From positions 62,001-126,000 of the forward strand of contig UBJO01000008.1 in the NCBI GenBank assembly GCA_900465665.1: a stretch of 64,000 bases of DNA, given 5' to 3'. Each line of letters starts with the position of its first letter. Position 1 is the stretch's first letter. Shown here piece after piece: positions 19,229-28,765 of this stretch. This DNA is from Hyphomicrobiales bacterium (GTDB lineage Bacteria; Pseudomonadota; Alphaproteobacteria; Rhizobiales; Rhizobiaceae). The position numbers and the translations under genes were made by a program. A model generated the notes under the pieces. The model was not told where the DNA came from. It did not search any database and saw only the letters and a list, made by a program, of their open reading frames with translations.

Positions 19229-20527
19229 CTAAAACTTGTCGCGCAGCGCAAACCACGAAAGCGCCAGGAAGAGCAGGGGCGCGCGCATCGCCGGACCACC
19301 CGGGAAGGCCGGGATTTTCAGCGCCTTGAACAGCTCGAGGTCTCTGGATTTCCCGATCACAGTTTCGGCATAGAGCCGCCCGCAATAGTTCGCAAGCATC
19401 ACGCCATGGCCGGAATAGCCGCCGATCGAGGTGACGCCGGGCATGACTTCGCGCACGAAAGGCTGCCTCGGCATGGTGATCGCGACCGATCCACCCCAGG
19501 CATGGGTGATCTCGACATTGCCGAGTTCGGGATAGATTTCAGCGATCTGGCGGCGGATGTGCTCGGAAATATCTCGCGGATTGTCCGCCGTATAGGCCTC
19601 GCGGCCACCAAACAGCAGCCGACCGTCCTTGGATTTTCGGAAGTAGCGCACGACGAAACGCGAATCGGCAACGGCCTCGCTGCCCGGAATGACCGTGGAT
19701 TTTTCGCCGAGCGGCACGGTCGCGCCGATGAAGGAGCGGATCGGCATGACATGGCTGGCGGTAATCGGTTCGAGATTGTCGATATAGCCGTTGCAGGCGA
19801 TCAATGCCTTGTCGGCGATGATCTGTCCGCGCGGCGTATCGATCGTAACCTTGCCGCCGCCTTGGCGGATCGCCGTCGCCTTCGTCATTTCGAAGACCTG
19901 AGCGCCGGAAGCGGCCGCCGCCCGCGCCAGCCCGATCAACAGCTTCAGCGGGTGAATGTGGCCGGTGCCGGTGTCGCGTACGCCGCAGAAGTAGCGTGTC
20001 GATCCCAGCCGCTCCTGCGTTTCCGCTCTGTCCATGAAGGTGGCGTGCGGGTAGCCGTAGCGGCTGGCTGCGATCTCCGCGTTGTCGCGAAAGTCCTTCT
20101 CGTAGCTCGCCTTGTGCGCCACGTTCATCTGGCCGGGCATGAAATCGATGTCGATCTGGTGCTCGGTCGCAAAATCAAGCAGGTGCTTCTTGGCGTCCTC
20201 GGCCAGATCGAACAGCGCCTTCGAGCGCTCGAAGCCGATTTCCTCCTCGAGTTCCTCCGGCCACGAACGCTGCCCTGTGCCAAGCTGCCCGCCATTGCGT
20301 CCGGAGGCGCCATCGCCGAACCGGCAGGCCTCGATGAGCACAACAGACACGCCCGCCTTGGCGAGATGATAGGCGGCCTGCAGCCCCGTATAGCCGCCGC
20401 CGATAATGGCGACGTCGCATGTCTTCGATCCGTCGAGTTCAGGATAGGTGGGCCGCTCGCCCGCCGTTGCCTGATACCACGAAATGCCGGGCGCGATCGG
20501 GCTCTGCCATTTCTGTTCGGATGTCAT
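19229..20527 (-). CDS. puuB: FAD-dependent amine oxidase, gamma-glutamylputrescine oxidoreductase-like
   Basis: A 432-residue DAO-family flavoprotein. The ADP-binding motif is CDVAIIGGGYTGLQAAYHLA, followed by RFGDGASGRNGGQLG, and the C-terminal FAD contact is SIGGYSGHGVMLANYCG. These are the marks of the PuuB/OrdL group, which oxidises gamma-glutamylputrescine to the aldehyde and ammonia. The next gene on this strand, upstream, is a glutamine-synthetase-like PuuA candidate ending 11 bases before this start, so the pair covers the first two steps of the gamma-glutamyl putrescine route. Other amine substrates are possible. The last helix-like stretch (LLFLALSWFALRD) is mildly hydrophobic. Confidence 0.75.
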   Translation of the reverse strand: MTSEQKWQSPIAPGISWYQATAGERPTYPELDGSKTCDVAIIGGGYTGLQAAYHLAKAGVSVVLIEACRFGDGASGRNGGQLGTGQRSWPEELEEEIGFERSKALFDLAEDAKKHLLDFATEHQIDIDFMPGQMNVAHKASYEKDFRDNAEIAASRYGYPHATFMDRAETQERLGSTRYFCGVRDTGTGHIHPLKLLIGLARAAAASGAQVFEMTKATAIRQGGGKVTIDTPRGQIIADKALIACNGYIDNLEPITASHVMPIRSFIGATVPLGEKSTVIPGSEAVADSRFVVRYFRKSKDGRLLFGGREAYTADNPRDISEHIRRQIAEIYPELGNVEITHAWGGSVAITMPRQPFVREVMPGVTSIGGYSGHGVMLANYCGRLYAETVIGKSRDLELFKALKIPAFPGGPAMRAPLLFLALSWFALRDKF

Positions 20528-20537
20528 GGTGCCACCC

Positions 20538-21974
20538 TCACACGTTGAGCAGAAGGAATTCGCGTTCCCACGGGCTGATCACCTGCATGAAGGTTTCGAA
20601 CTCACCGCGCTTGACGCCGGCGTAGAGCCCGATGAACTCGCGGCCGAACACCTCCTCGAAGGCCGGCTCATCCTCCATCAGCGCGACGGCTTCAAGCAAG
20701 CCGCGCGGCAGGTCGATAGAGCCTTCATTGGCCGAATCCTCGGTCGGCGCCGTCGGCTCGATTTCCTTCATGATGCCAAGCAGGCCACAGGCAAGCGAAG
20801 CCGCCAGTGCCAGATAGGGGTTGGCGTCGGAACTCGGCAGCCGGTTCTCGACACGCCGAGCCTGCGGATCAGAAACCGGCACGCGGAACGCCGTCGTGCG
20901 GTTGTCATAGCCCCAGGCGTTGTTGACCGGGCACGACATGTCGGGCGTCAGGCGGCGGTAGGAGTTGACGTATGGGGCGAGCATGCAGAGCGCGCTCGGC
21001 ACGTATTTCTGCATGCCGCCGATGAAGTGGAAGAACTCCTTCGAGGGCGAGCCGTCGGGGTTAGAAAACACGTTCTTGCCCGTGTCCTCGTGGATGACGG
21101 ACTGGTGGATGTGCATCGCCGATCCGGCCTGGCCCTGCATCGGCTTGGCCATGAAGGTGGCGTAGATGCCGTGCTTCATCGCCGCCTCGCGGATCGTCCG
21201 CTTGAACATGAAGACCTGGTCGGCAAGCTCGATCGGATTGCCGTGGCGAAGGTTGATCTCGAGCTGCGCCGGTCCTTCCTCGTGGATCAGCGTGTCGATC
21301 TCCAGACCCTGCTTCTCCGAGAAATGGTAGATGTCGTCGATCAGTTCGTCGAATTCGTTGATCCCGGCGATCGAATAGCCCTGGCCGCCGAGAATGGCGC
21401 GGCCCGAGCGGCCTTTCGGCGGATGCAGCGGATAATCCGGGTCGTCGTTCTTGGCGACGAGATAGAACTCGATCTCCGGAGCGACGATCGGCTTCCAGCC
21501 GCGGTCGTGATAGAGCTTCATGATCCGCTTCAAGACGTTGCGCGGCGTGTAGGGGACCTCTTCTCCATCGGCGCTGACGATATCGCAGATCACCTGCGCG
21601 GTCGGATCCGTTTCCCACGGCACGACGGAAAGCGTCGAAAGATCCGGCACCAGCTTCAGATCGCTGTCGCGCGGCTCGTAGCGGAAGCTTTCGGTTTCCT
21701 CGGGATATTCGCCCGAAATTGTGTGGCGGTAGATCGCCGAAGGCAGCGCCAGCGACGTGTTGGAGGTGAATTTCGAGCTCGGCATCATCTTGCCGCGCGG
21801 CACGCCGGCGAGGTCTGGCGTGATGCATTCGATGTCTTCGATCCCGCGTGCCCGCAAGAACTGCGCTGCTTCCTTCCAGGAGGCCACGCCGCGAAGATAT
21901 CCTGGGTCCGGGGGAGATTTCTTCGAGGCGGGAACGTTCTTGGCAGGCTTCAGCGTCGTCTTTTTTGGGGACAT
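20538..21974 (-). CDS. puuA: Glutamine-synthetase-family gamma-glutamylpolyamine synthetase
   Basis: A 478-residue member of the type I glutamine synthetase fold. Visible blocks are the beta-grasp N-terminus (ECITPDLAGVPRGKMM), APEIEFYL with the metal-binding Glu, GPAQLEINLRHGNP, the GQAGSAMHIHQSVI metal/ATP region, and NAWGYDNRTTAFRVPVSDP with ENRLPSSDANPYLALAASL. The adenylylation-site tyrosine loop of GlnA is not evident. Next to a PuuB-like oxidase, the likely reaction is glutamylation of putrescine or a similar amine. The start ATG at 21974 gives a Lys/Pro-rich leader (MSPKKTTLKPAK) and has only a weak ribosome-binding site. A real GlnA is less likely. Confidence 0.78.
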   Translation of the reverse strand: MSPKKTTLKPAKNVPASKKSPPDPGYLRGVASWKEAAQFLRARGIEDIECITPDLAGVPRGKMMPSSKFTSNTSLALPSAIYRHTISGEYPEETESFRYEPRDSDLKLVPDLSTLSVVPWETDPTAQVICDIVSADGEEVPYTPRNVLKRIMKLYHDRGWKPIVAPEIEFYLVAKNDDPDYPLHPPKGRSGRAILGGQGYSIAGINEFDELIDDIYHFSEKQGLEIDTLIHEEGPAQLEINLRHGNPIELADQVFMFKRTIREAAMKHGIYATFMAKPMQGQAGSAMHIHQSVIHEDTGKNVFSNPDGSPSKEFFHFIGGMQKYVPSALCMLAPYVNSYRRLTPDMSCPVNNAWGYDNRTTAFRVPVSDPQARRVENRLPSSDANPYLALAASLACGLLGIMKEIEPTAPTEDSANEGSIDLPRGLLEAVALMEDEPAFEEVFGREFIGLYAGVKRGEFETFMQVISPWEREFLLLNV

Positions 21975-22100
21975 GACACACCGGTTTGCGTTGATCTTGC
22001 AGCCATAATAACCGGAGTTTGGCAATTGGCGAGGGGGGAGGCACGTTGACTTTCGCCTATTGATGGAAAAAGAAGACGCCTTTCGACGAAGGAAACAGCC

Positions 22101-23282
22101 GTGCAGCGAGGAAGCGATGTGATCGTCATAGGTGCGGGCGCCGCCGGCATGATGTGCGCCATCCGCGCCGGCCAGCGCGGCCGCTCGGTGGTGGTGCTCG
22201 ATCACGCCAAGGCGCCCGGCGACAAGATCCGCATCTCCGGCGGTGGTCGCTGCAACTTCACCAATATCCACGCCTCGCCGAAGAATTTCCTCTCGGCCAA
22301 TCCGCATTTCAGTAAGTCGGCGCTCGCCCGCTTCACGCCATCGGACTTCGTCGCCATGGTCGATCGGCACAAGATCGCCTGGCATGAGAAGACGCTCGGC
22401 CAGCTGTTTTGCGATGACAGCGCCAAGGACATCATCCGCATGCTGCTGGACGAGATGCAGGCGGCGGGCGCCAGGCTCGAGCTGCGCACCGAGATCGTTG
22501 CGGTCGATAAGACCGAGGACGGCTTTCGAGTGTCGACCTCCGAGGGCGAGTATCACGCCACCTCGTTGGTGATCGCCACCGGCGGCAAGTCGATCCCGAA
22601 AATGGGCGCGACCGGTTTCGCCTACCGCATCGCCGAACAGTTCGGCCTGCCCCTCATCGAAACCCGCCCCGGCCTCGTGCCGCTGACGCTCGACCCGCAA
22701 TTGCTCGAAAGCGTCGCACCGCTCTCGGGGATCGCGGCCCCCGCCGAACTGCGCCACGGCAAGACCGCCTTTCGCGAAGCGCTGCTCTTCACCCATCGCG
22801 GCCTCAGCGGCCCGGCCGTCCTGCAGATCTCGTCTTATTGGCGCGAGGGCGACGAGATCACCGTCGACATCGAGCCCGATGTCGATCTCCTCGCGCATTT
22901 GAAGGCGGCAAAGCAGGCGAATGGCCGCCAGTCGGCGCAGACCGCACTCGGCGAGGTACTCCCCAAGCGCCTGGCGCAATATCTGACCGAGCGCGCCGGC
23001 GTCACCGGCAACATGGCAGACATGTCCGACAAGGTGCTGGCGCGCCTCGTCGATGCCGCGCAGAACTGGACGATCAAGCCTTCGGGCTCCGAGGGCTATC
23101 GCACGGCCGAAGTCACGCTTGGCGGCGTCGACACATCAGCACTCGATTCCCGCAGCATGCAGGCCAAGGCAGTCCCTGGTCTCCACTTCATCGGCGAGTG
23201 CGTCGACGTCACCGGCTGGCTCGGCGGCTACAATTTCCAGTGGGCCTGGGCGTCGGGTGTCGCGGCTGGTGACAGTCTATAA
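22101..23282 (+). CDS. BaiN/HI0933-family flavoprotein
   Basis: A 393-residue NAD(P)/FAD oxidoreductase of the HI0933/BaiN group. The N-terminal nucleotide motif is DVIVIGAGAAGMMCAIRAG, followed by the family hallmark KIRISGGGRCNFTN. The FAD-contact motif near the end is GLHFIGECVDVTGWLGGYNF, and TGGKSIPKMGATG is also typical. Members have been linked to bile-acid enoyl reduction (BaiN) and amine or aminoacetone oxidation, but most have no proven function, so I leave the substrate open. The start is GTG at 22101 with AAGGAAA upstream. It is divergent from puuA, with a 126-base shared promoter region. Confidence 0.82.
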   Translation: MQRGSDVIVIGAGAAGMMCAIRAGQRGRSVVVLDHAKAPGDKIRISGGGRCNFTNIHASPKNFLSANPHFSKSALARFTPSDFVAMVDRHKIAWHEKTLGQLFCDDSAKDIIRMLLDEMQAAGARLELRTEIVAVDKTEDGFRVSTSEGEYHATSLVIATGGKSIPKMGATGFAYRIAEQFGLPLIETRPGLVPLTLDPQLLESVAPLSGIAAPAELRHGKTAFREALLFTHRGLSGPAVLQISSYWREGDEITVDIEPDVDLLAHLKAAKQANGRQSAQTALGEVLPKRLAQYLTERAGVTGNMADMSDKVLARLVDAAQNWTIKPSGSEGYRTAEVTLGGVDTSALDSRSMQAKAVPGLHFIGECVDVTGWLGGYNFQWAWASGVAAGDSL

Positions 23283-23446
23283 AGCTTATTCTTCGTAGAG
23301 ATGAAACCAGTTGAAGGATTCAAGAGTTCTTAAGCAGGGTGCGCCATCCTGTCCCGATGACGTGCTTAAATTGGCTTCCTAAATAAGGCTTTACGAGCAC
23401 AGTCTTTTGTTGGATTGTTGTGACATAGAGAAGTGAGGTTCTGCAG

Positions 23447-23590
23447 ATGAACAAGAACACACGACGCGCCCGCGCCATCGCAATTGCCAAGGCTCAGCCG
23501 GATACACGGCTTGTCGCAATCCGCTACTTCGTCCTGGCCGCCAGTGCCGCCGCCGCCGTCATGGCGCTCTTCCTTCCGCGAATGCTCTAA
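23447..23590 (+). CDS. Small 47-residue membrane protein
   Basis: An ATG at 23447 with GAGG eight bases upstream opens a 47-codon frame ending at TAA 23588-23590. The product has a strongly basic start (MNKNTRRARAIAIAKAQ) and one Ala-rich membrane helix (about residues 26-44, RYFVLAASAAAAVMALFL). The positive-inside rule places the basic N-terminus in the cytoplasm. I recognise no family. It stands alone between the BaiN-like gene and the first chemoreceptor, with no tight neighbour on either side. The start signal and clean topology make it more than a chance frame. Confidence 0.5.
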   Translation: MNKNTRRARAIAIAKAQPDTRLVAIRYFVLAASAAAAVMALFLPRML

Positions 23591-23890
23591 GGCACTCCCT
23601 TTCAAGACGACGAGACCTTGCGGCGCACCGATGCGCCTGCATTATAAGCGCGCGAACGCCCGGTTTGCTGCGATATCCGGCTACCTAAGCTTATATAAAA
23701 ATTAACGCATCTTCGGCAAAGCTTTAGTATGACTTATGGGCGCCTCGCATCTTGCGGAGCGTGACAGGCAATGATTGCCGTCCGAGCATGCGCTCGCGAT
23801 CCCCCATTGTTCCAAAATGTTCGATGCACTCAGCCGACGCGCAATCTCGCCGCCGGTGGGAGGAGTGGTGTATGGAAGGCCGGAACCCCC
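23591..23890 (+). other. 300-base intergenic region before first chemoreceptor
   Basis: No convincing gene is seen. The AT-rich patch CTTATATAAAAATTAACG near 23690-23707 and the pair CCTCGCA/TGCGGAG near 23745-23760 are the only notable structures, and the former may be part of a promoter. An in-frame ATG at 23771 would add 40 unhydrophobic residues to the chemoreceptor and was rejected as the start. Confidence 0.4.
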
Positions 23891-26419
23891 ATGTTTATTG
23901 ACAGGATTCTTTCCCGTTTCAGGATCAAGACCAAGGTCCTCATCTTTGTCTTGCCGTTTGTTTTAAGCATTTCAGCAGTCGGCTTCACCGGCCTTTATGC
24001 GTCCGGCCTGCTTCAGGGCCGAATGGAGATCTCCAACAGCGTCCTTCAGTCGCTGAGTGGTTTCAAGGATCTCTTCGGCTCCATGGACGATTTCCTGCGT
24101 GTGACCAATGAGGAAGCGCGCGACAAGCTCTACGCCGATGTCTCCACCCAGCATGCGACGCTGAGCGCCACGCTGAAGCAGATCGGCGACAATGCCGGCC
24201 GCGCCAATCTGCAGGCCGCGACCGATGGAACCAATGGTATCTACGACACCGTCGGCAAGCTCTGGACCCTGCACGAACAGGAAGTCGCCCTGCGCAAGTC
24301 GATCGACGAAGCCCAGAAGGTGATGATCTCCAGCCGCTTCAACGTCAATTACGACGCCCAGCAGCTGCAGGAAAACATTCGCAACGACGAAGGCAACGCC
24401 ACCGCGACGCTCCGCGCCGCCGACCGACTCCTGAAGGGCGGCGATGCGCTGGCGACCGTGATGGCCGATTTCGGCAAGGCGCAACTGCCGGCCGACAAGC
24501 TCAAGGTGGTCACCGACGCGCTCCCGGGCATCCTGAAAGCTCAGCGCCTGATCGAGATCTCCGTTCCGCAGAACCAGAAGAGCATGACGCAGTCGCTCGC
24601 TCAGACGATCAGCGACGTGAAGGCGCAGGCGACCGCCGCCGACGCCGGCACCGATGAGGCCATCGCCAATCTCGGCCGTCTCGTTTCGCGCTTCCGCCAG
24701 ATGTCGACTTACACCCAGCTGACGGCAACGCAGATGATGCGTGCCGCCACCACCACCTTCGTCGAGCTCGACAGCCGCATCGCCCAGACCAACTCCGTGC
24801 TGGAAGACACGCGCCGCCTCGAAAGCGCGATCTATTCGTTGCAGCTCGTCCTCGGCGAATTCGCCGCCAAGCCGGACAAGGACAACCGCGTTCGCCTGCA
24901 CCAGGAAATCGCCACCCTCGGCACCAACCTCAACACGCTGCTTGCCAGCGCCAAGGGCATGAACTTCGCGGAAGATATCGTCGCCGCCATGTCGCCGGCA
25001 CTTGCCTCGATGGACAAGGATGCCGAAAGCCTGGTCGCCACCATCGAGCAGCGCGTCGCCGATTACGCCTCCGCCCGCACGCAGCTGAACGCCGTCTGGG
25101 GCGAGCTTACCGCCTTCGCTGAGCTGCAGAAGCAGACCGCCGGCGTCGAGCGCACACAGGCCAACGGCATCTCCGTTCTCACGACCGGTCTCGGCATCCT
25201 GCTCTCGGTTGTCGGCGGTATAGCCCTTGTCCTGACACTGCAGCGGCCGATCGGCCAGATCACGTCAGCCATGCGCCGCATCGCCGATGGCGCGCTCGAC
25301 ACCAGCATATCAGGTGAACAGCGCCACGACGAAATCGGCGACATGGCCCGCGCACTCGGCATCTTCAAGGAAAACGCGATCTCCAAGATCCGCATCGAGG
25401 AGCAGAGCGACGAGGAGCGCGCCGCTTCCGAGCACGAGCGCCAGCGCAACGACGCCGAAAAGCGCGAGATGGACCGCCAGATCGAATTCGCGGTCAACGC
25501 GCTTGCTTCTGGTCTCGAACGCATGTCGCAGGGCGATATCTCGACCACGATCGACACGCCCTTCATCGGCCGCCTCGAACAGCTTCGCCAGGATTTCAAC
25601 GGCTCGATGATGCGCCTCCAGGCAACCATGAGCCAAATCCGCGATAACGTCGAAATGATCCAGGGCAATGGCAACCAGATGGCCCAGTCGGCCGAGGATC
25701 TCGCCAAGCGCACCGAAAATCAGGCCGCCTCGCTGGAAGAGACGGCAGCCGCCGTCGACCAGATCACCGTCACCGTGCGCTCGTCCGCCGAGCGTGCCAA
25801 GGAGGCAGATCAGGTTGTGCGCCAGGCCAAGCGCAGCGCCGATGACTCGGCGACCGTCGTCAACAATGCGATCGACGCGATGACCCGCATCGAGGAAGCC
25901 TCGCAGCAGATCGAGCAGATCATCGGTGTTATCGACGAGATCGCCTTCCAGACCAACCTCCTGGCGCTCAACGCCGGTATCGAGGCCGCGCGTGCCGGGG
26001 AAGCTGGCAAGGGCTTCGCCGTCGTCGCCATGGAAGTCCGCGAACTGGCGCAGCGCTCCGCCGCTGCTGCCCAGGAGATCAAGGGGCTGATCAACAAGTC
26101 GACCAACGAGGTGAACTCCGGCTCGCAGTTCGTGCAGCAGACCGGCACGGTGCTGGCAAAGATCAGCACGCAGATCGTCGCCATCAGCGAGCATGTCGAG
26201 GTCATAGCTCGCGCCAGCCACGATCAGTCCGGCGCGCTGCAGGAGGTCAACACCACGGTCAACCAGATGGACCAGATGACCCAGCAGAACGCCGCCATGG
26301 TCGAGGAAACCACGGCCGCCAGCCGCGAACTCGCCAACGAAGCCGATGCTCTGCTTGGTCTCGTCAGGCAGTTCAAGATCGACAGCGGCAGCCAGGAAAA
26401 GGTGTACCGCGCAGCCTGA
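23891..26419 (+). CDS. Methyl-accepting chemotaxis protein with long helical sensor
   Basis: Transmembrane chemoreceptor of 842 residues. Helix 1 is at about 15-37 (VLIFVLPFVLSISAVGFTGL). A periplasmic, wholly helical sensor of about 390 residues, reminiscent of helical bimodular (HBM) domains, is followed by helix 2 at about 427-447 (LLSVVGGIALVLTL), a HAMP linker, and the cytoplasmic four-helix signalling bundle. The hairpin tip reads [20 protein letters not shown] and then [19 protein letters not shown]. It should bind CheA/CheW and modulate flagellar rotation. No C-terminal CheR-docking pentapeptide is present. The ligand cannot be read. Its signalling part is nearly the same as that of the next receptor. 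Confidence 0.88.
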   Translation: MFIDRILSRFRIKTKVLIFVLPFVLSISAVGFTGLYASGLLQGRMEISNSVLQSLSGFKDLFGSMDDFLRVTNEEARDKLYADVSTQHATLSATLKQIGDNAGRANLQAATDGTNGIYDTVGKLWTLHEQEVALRKSIDEAQKVMISSRFNVNYDAQQLQENIRNDEGNATATLRAADRLLKGGDALATVMADFGKAQLPADKLKVVTDALPGILKAQRLIEISVPQNQKSMTQSLAQTISDVKAQATAADAGTDEAIANLGRLVSRFRQMSTYTQLTATQMMRAATTTFVELDSRIAQTNSVLEDTRRLESAIYSLQLVLGEFAAKPDKDNRVRLHQEIATLGTNLNTLLASAKGMNFAEDIVAAMSPALASMDKDAESLVATIEQRVADYASARTQLNAVWGELTAFAELQKQTAGVERTQANGISVLTTGLGILLSVVGGIALVLTLQRPIGQITSAMRRIADGALDTSISGEQRHDEIGDMARALGIFKENAISKIRIEEQSDEERAASEHERQRNDAEKREMDRQIEFAVNALASGLERMSQGDISTTIDTPFIGRLEQLRQDFNGSMMRLQATMSQIRDNVEMIQGNGNQMAQSAEDLAKRTENQAASLEETAAAVDQITVTVRSSAERAKEADQVVRQAKRSADDSATVVNNAIDAMTRIEEASQQIEQIIGVIDEIAFQTNLLALNAGIEAARAGEAGKGFAVVAMEVRELAQRSAAAAQEIKGLINKSTNEVNSGSQFVQQTGTVLAKISTQIVAISEHVEVIARASHDQSGALQEVNTTVNQMDQMTQQNAAMVEETTAASRELANEADALLGLVRQFKIDSGSQEKVYRAA

Positions 26420-26443
26420 TTGCGCCCGATACTTTTCAAGCGA

Positions 26444-26480
26444 ATATGCAATGGCTCCGGAAACGGGGCCATTTGCATAT
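26444..26480 (+). other. Hairpin with GAAA loop after first chemoreceptor
   Basis: ATATGCA (26444-26450) pairs with TGCATAT (26474-26480). After one bulged A the stem continues as ATGGC with GCCAT, one T-G pair and CCG with CGG around a GAAA tetraloop. No T-run follows, so it may stabilise the mRNA end and not act as an intrinsic terminator. Confidence 0.5.
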
Positions 26481-26616
26481 CCTCTAATGCATGAGTCTCC
26501 AGGAAATCACCTATGCATTCTTGCGGTCTTAACGGTGACATTCGTCAGTTTCATTGCAATTTATCTTAAATCTTTCCCACTAATTTCGGCCCCGATTATT
26601 CCTCAGGGGTCTTTGT

Positions 26617-28467
26617 ATGCTTCGCTTTTTCTCAGCGTCTATTGTTCGGCAGATCGTCGCGATTACGCTTGCTCTTTTGGTATTCAGTACAGCGGCGATT
26701 GTTTCTGCGACTTACTACAATCTTAGCGCGTATGTCATGACCAGCGCGGTCACCGATGCCAAGGATGCGAGCCGCGCAATGGCGGTGCTGTACGCGGCCG
26801 GCGATCAGGCAGCAAAGGTCGATGTTCGCGACAACAAGCTCGTGGCGGTCAGTGAAGAGAAGCTGCCGCCGTCGCTTGGCGACCATGCGTTAGTCGATCG
26901 CACCGCCGCCTCCATTGCGGGCTATGCCACGGTGTTCGAGCGTCAGGGCGATGACTATGTTCGCGTGTCGACGAACGTGAAGAAGGAAAACGGTGAGCGC
27001 GCCGTCGGCACCAAGCTGGCTGCCGGCCATCCGGCGCAGGCGGCTCTCGCCAAGGGTGAAGCCTATTACGGCCCGGCCGATCTCTTCGGCAAGAAGTTCA
27101 TGACCGGCTATTTCCCGGTCAAGAGTGCAGCGGGCGCCACCGTTGGCGTCCTCTTCATCGGCATCCCGATGGAGGTCTACTACAGCAGCCTGCAGCAGCT
27201 TCTGACCCTGGTTGTTGGCGTCGGCCTCGCGGTCCTGCTGATCGTCGGCGTCATCGCCTACTTCGCGATCCGCGCCACGATCCGCCCGCTCGAGACGCTG
27301 ACGGGCGCCATCAACACGATCTCGTCTGGCAATCTCGACACGAAGATCCCGTGCACGGAGAAGGAGAACGAGTTCGGCGCGATCGGCAAGGCGCTCGCCC
27401 TGTTCCAGGACGGCGCCCGCGCTCGGCTCACGCTGGAAACGCAGGCCGCCGAGCAGCGCGCCTTCAGCGACGCGGAGCGCAGCCGCAACGATGCCGAAAA
27501 GCGCACGCTCGACGACCAGATCCAGTTTGCCGTCACCGAGTTGGCCGCCGGCCTCGGTCGCCTGTCGCGCGGCGATGTATCGGAAATGATCCAAACGCCT
27601 TTCGTCGGCCGGCTTGAACAGCTGCGCGTGGATTTCAATGCCTCGCTCGAACGCCTGCAGGATACGCTCTCGCGCATTCGCGACAACGCGGTGACAATCC
27701 ACCGCAATTCCGGCTCCATGCTGCAGTCCGCCGATGAGCTCTCCAAGCGCACCGAGGCACAGGCTGCAAGCCTGGAGGAAACCGCTGCTGCCGTGGAAGA
27801 AATCACCGTCACCGTCCGCTCGTCGGCCGAACGCGCCCGCGAGGCAAACAGCGCCGTCATCGTCACCAAGAAGACGGCGGACAGCTCGACTGTCGTGGTC
27901 GGCGACACCGTTGCCGCGATGGACCGCATCGAAGCGGCGTCCAAGCAGATCGAGCAGATCATCGAGGTGATCGACGACATCGCCTTCCAGACCAACCTCT
28001 TGGCGCTGAACGCCGGCATCGAGGCCGCGCGCGCTGGGGAAGCCGGCAAGGGCTTTGCCGTCGTCGCCATGGAAGTGCGCGAACTCGCCCAGCGCTCGGC
28101 CGATGCCGCGCGCGAGATCAAGAGCCTGATCGAAACCTCGACCCGCGAAGTCGCGGCAGGCTCCGGACTGGTCCAGAAGACCGGTTCGGTGCTGGCCTCG
28201 ATCAGCAGCGAGATCATCGCTATCAGCAAGCACGTCGAAACCATTGCCACCGCCAGCGCCGACCAGTCGGCGGCCCTGCAGGAAGTCAACAGCTCCGTCA
28301 ACGCGATGGATCAGATGACGCAGAAGAACGCGGCCATGGTTGAGGATACCACCGAGCAGAGCCGCCAGCTGGCGAGCGAAGCCGATGCGCTCATGTCGCT
28401 GATACAACAGTTCCGCATCGATGCGTCTTCGGCCCCGCAGCAGGTCCGCATGCGAAACGCTGCTTGA
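26617..28467 (+). CDS. Methyl-accepting chemotaxis protein with Cache-type sensor
   Basis: Chemoreceptor of 616 residues. Helix 1 (about 9-31, [20 protein letters not shown]) is followed by a periplasmic Cache-type domain (about 35-190). Its second half, [20 protein letters not shown], is typical of the Cache_3/Cache_2 fusion group. Helix 2 lies at about 194-218, followed by HAMP and the signalling bundle with [26 protein letters not shown] precedes the ATG. Cache receptors usually bind small organic acids, amino acids or amines directly. It follows the first receptor by 197 bases and is closed by an intrinsic terminator at 28495, which lies inside a small reverse gene. Confidence 0.9.
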   Translation: MLRFFSASIVRQIVAITLALLVFSTAAIVSATYYNLSAYVMTSAVTDAKDASRAMAVLYAAGDQAAKVDVRDNKLVAVSEEKLPPSLGDHALVDRTAASIAGYATVFERQGDDYVRVSTNVKKENGERAVGTKLAAGHPAQAALAKGEAYYGPADLFGKKFMTGYFPVKSAAGATVGVLFIGIPMEVYYSSLQQLLTLVVGVGLAVLLIVGVIAYFAIRATIRPLETLTGAINTISSGNLDTKIPCTEKENEFGAIGKALALFQDGARARLTLETQAAEQRAFSDAERSRNDAEKRTLDDQIQFAVTELAAGLGRLSRGDVSEMIQTPFVGRLEQLRVDFNASLERLQDTLSRIRDNAVTIHRNSGSMLQSADELSKRTEAQAASLEETAAAVEEITVTVRSSAERAREANSAVIVTKKTADSSTVVVGDTVAAMDRIEAASKQIEQIIEVIDDIAFQTNLLALNAGIEAARAGEAGKGFAVVAMEVRELAQRSADAAREIKSLIETSTREVAAGSGLVQKTGSVLASISSEIIAISKHVETIATASADQSAALQEVNSSVNAMDQMTQKNAAMVEDTTEQSRQLASEADALMSLIQQFRIDASSAPQQVRMRNAA

Positions 28468-28675
28468 TCGGTTCTCCATCAGGTTTGATCATCGAAGGGC
28501 TGCCCTCTGGGTGGCCCTTTTTCATGGGCAACACGGCGAGAAGGCGAGCGGCGAAACGCTCGAGCCTCGACTGTCCGTAGCCTTGGTAGAAGGCTTCCTC
28601 TTCGCGTGCACGATACGGGTCGAAATTTCTCTCGTTGAGTTTGGCGAGCTCGATGAAGGCGATCAACTCAATCAT
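28391..28675 (-). CDS. Small hypothetical protein, 3' end antisense to chemoreceptor
   Basis: A 94-codon reverse frame beginning at ATG 28675 with AAAGGA eight bases upstream. The first 50 residues ([20 protein letters not shown], then [20 protein letters not shown]) have natural composition with a helical, charged character and look like a genuine small rhizobial protein. The last 40 residues run over the terminator of the chemoreceptor and into its coding end on the other strand, and look like chance read-through (Pro/Gly/Arg-rich). The functional protein may be a shorter one whose stop has been lost. I know no function. Confidence 0.45.
   Translation of the reverse strand: MIELIAFIELAKLNERNFDPYRAREEEAFYQGYGQSRLERFAARLLAVLPMKKGHPEGSPSMIKPDGEPIKQRFACGPAAGPKTHRCGTVVSAT
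28495..28522 (+). terminator. Intrinsic terminator of second chemoreceptor
   Basis: AAGGGCTGCCC (28495-28505) pairs with GGGTGGCCCTT (28509-28519) in an 11-bp stem with two G-T pairs and loop TCT. A run of T (28518-28522) follows. Confidence 0.8.
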
Positions 28676-28765
28676 GACCGTGTCCTTTCTGAAGTGAAGA
28701 TGGACACAGGATATTCGTCAAAATTCGCTTCATAAACGAAAGAAACCCCATTATGTTTTTCACTC

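Noticed and set aside
21975-22979. Upstream extension of the puuA frame to 813 residues
   Set aside because: It is antisense to the BaiN-like gene, Arg/Gly-rich and outside the family length.
25500-28100. Chemoreceptor repeats as a possible gene-conversion or mobile repeat
   Set aside because: The similarity follows the protein's conserved signalling domain and stops at its borders, so it is ordinary paralogy.
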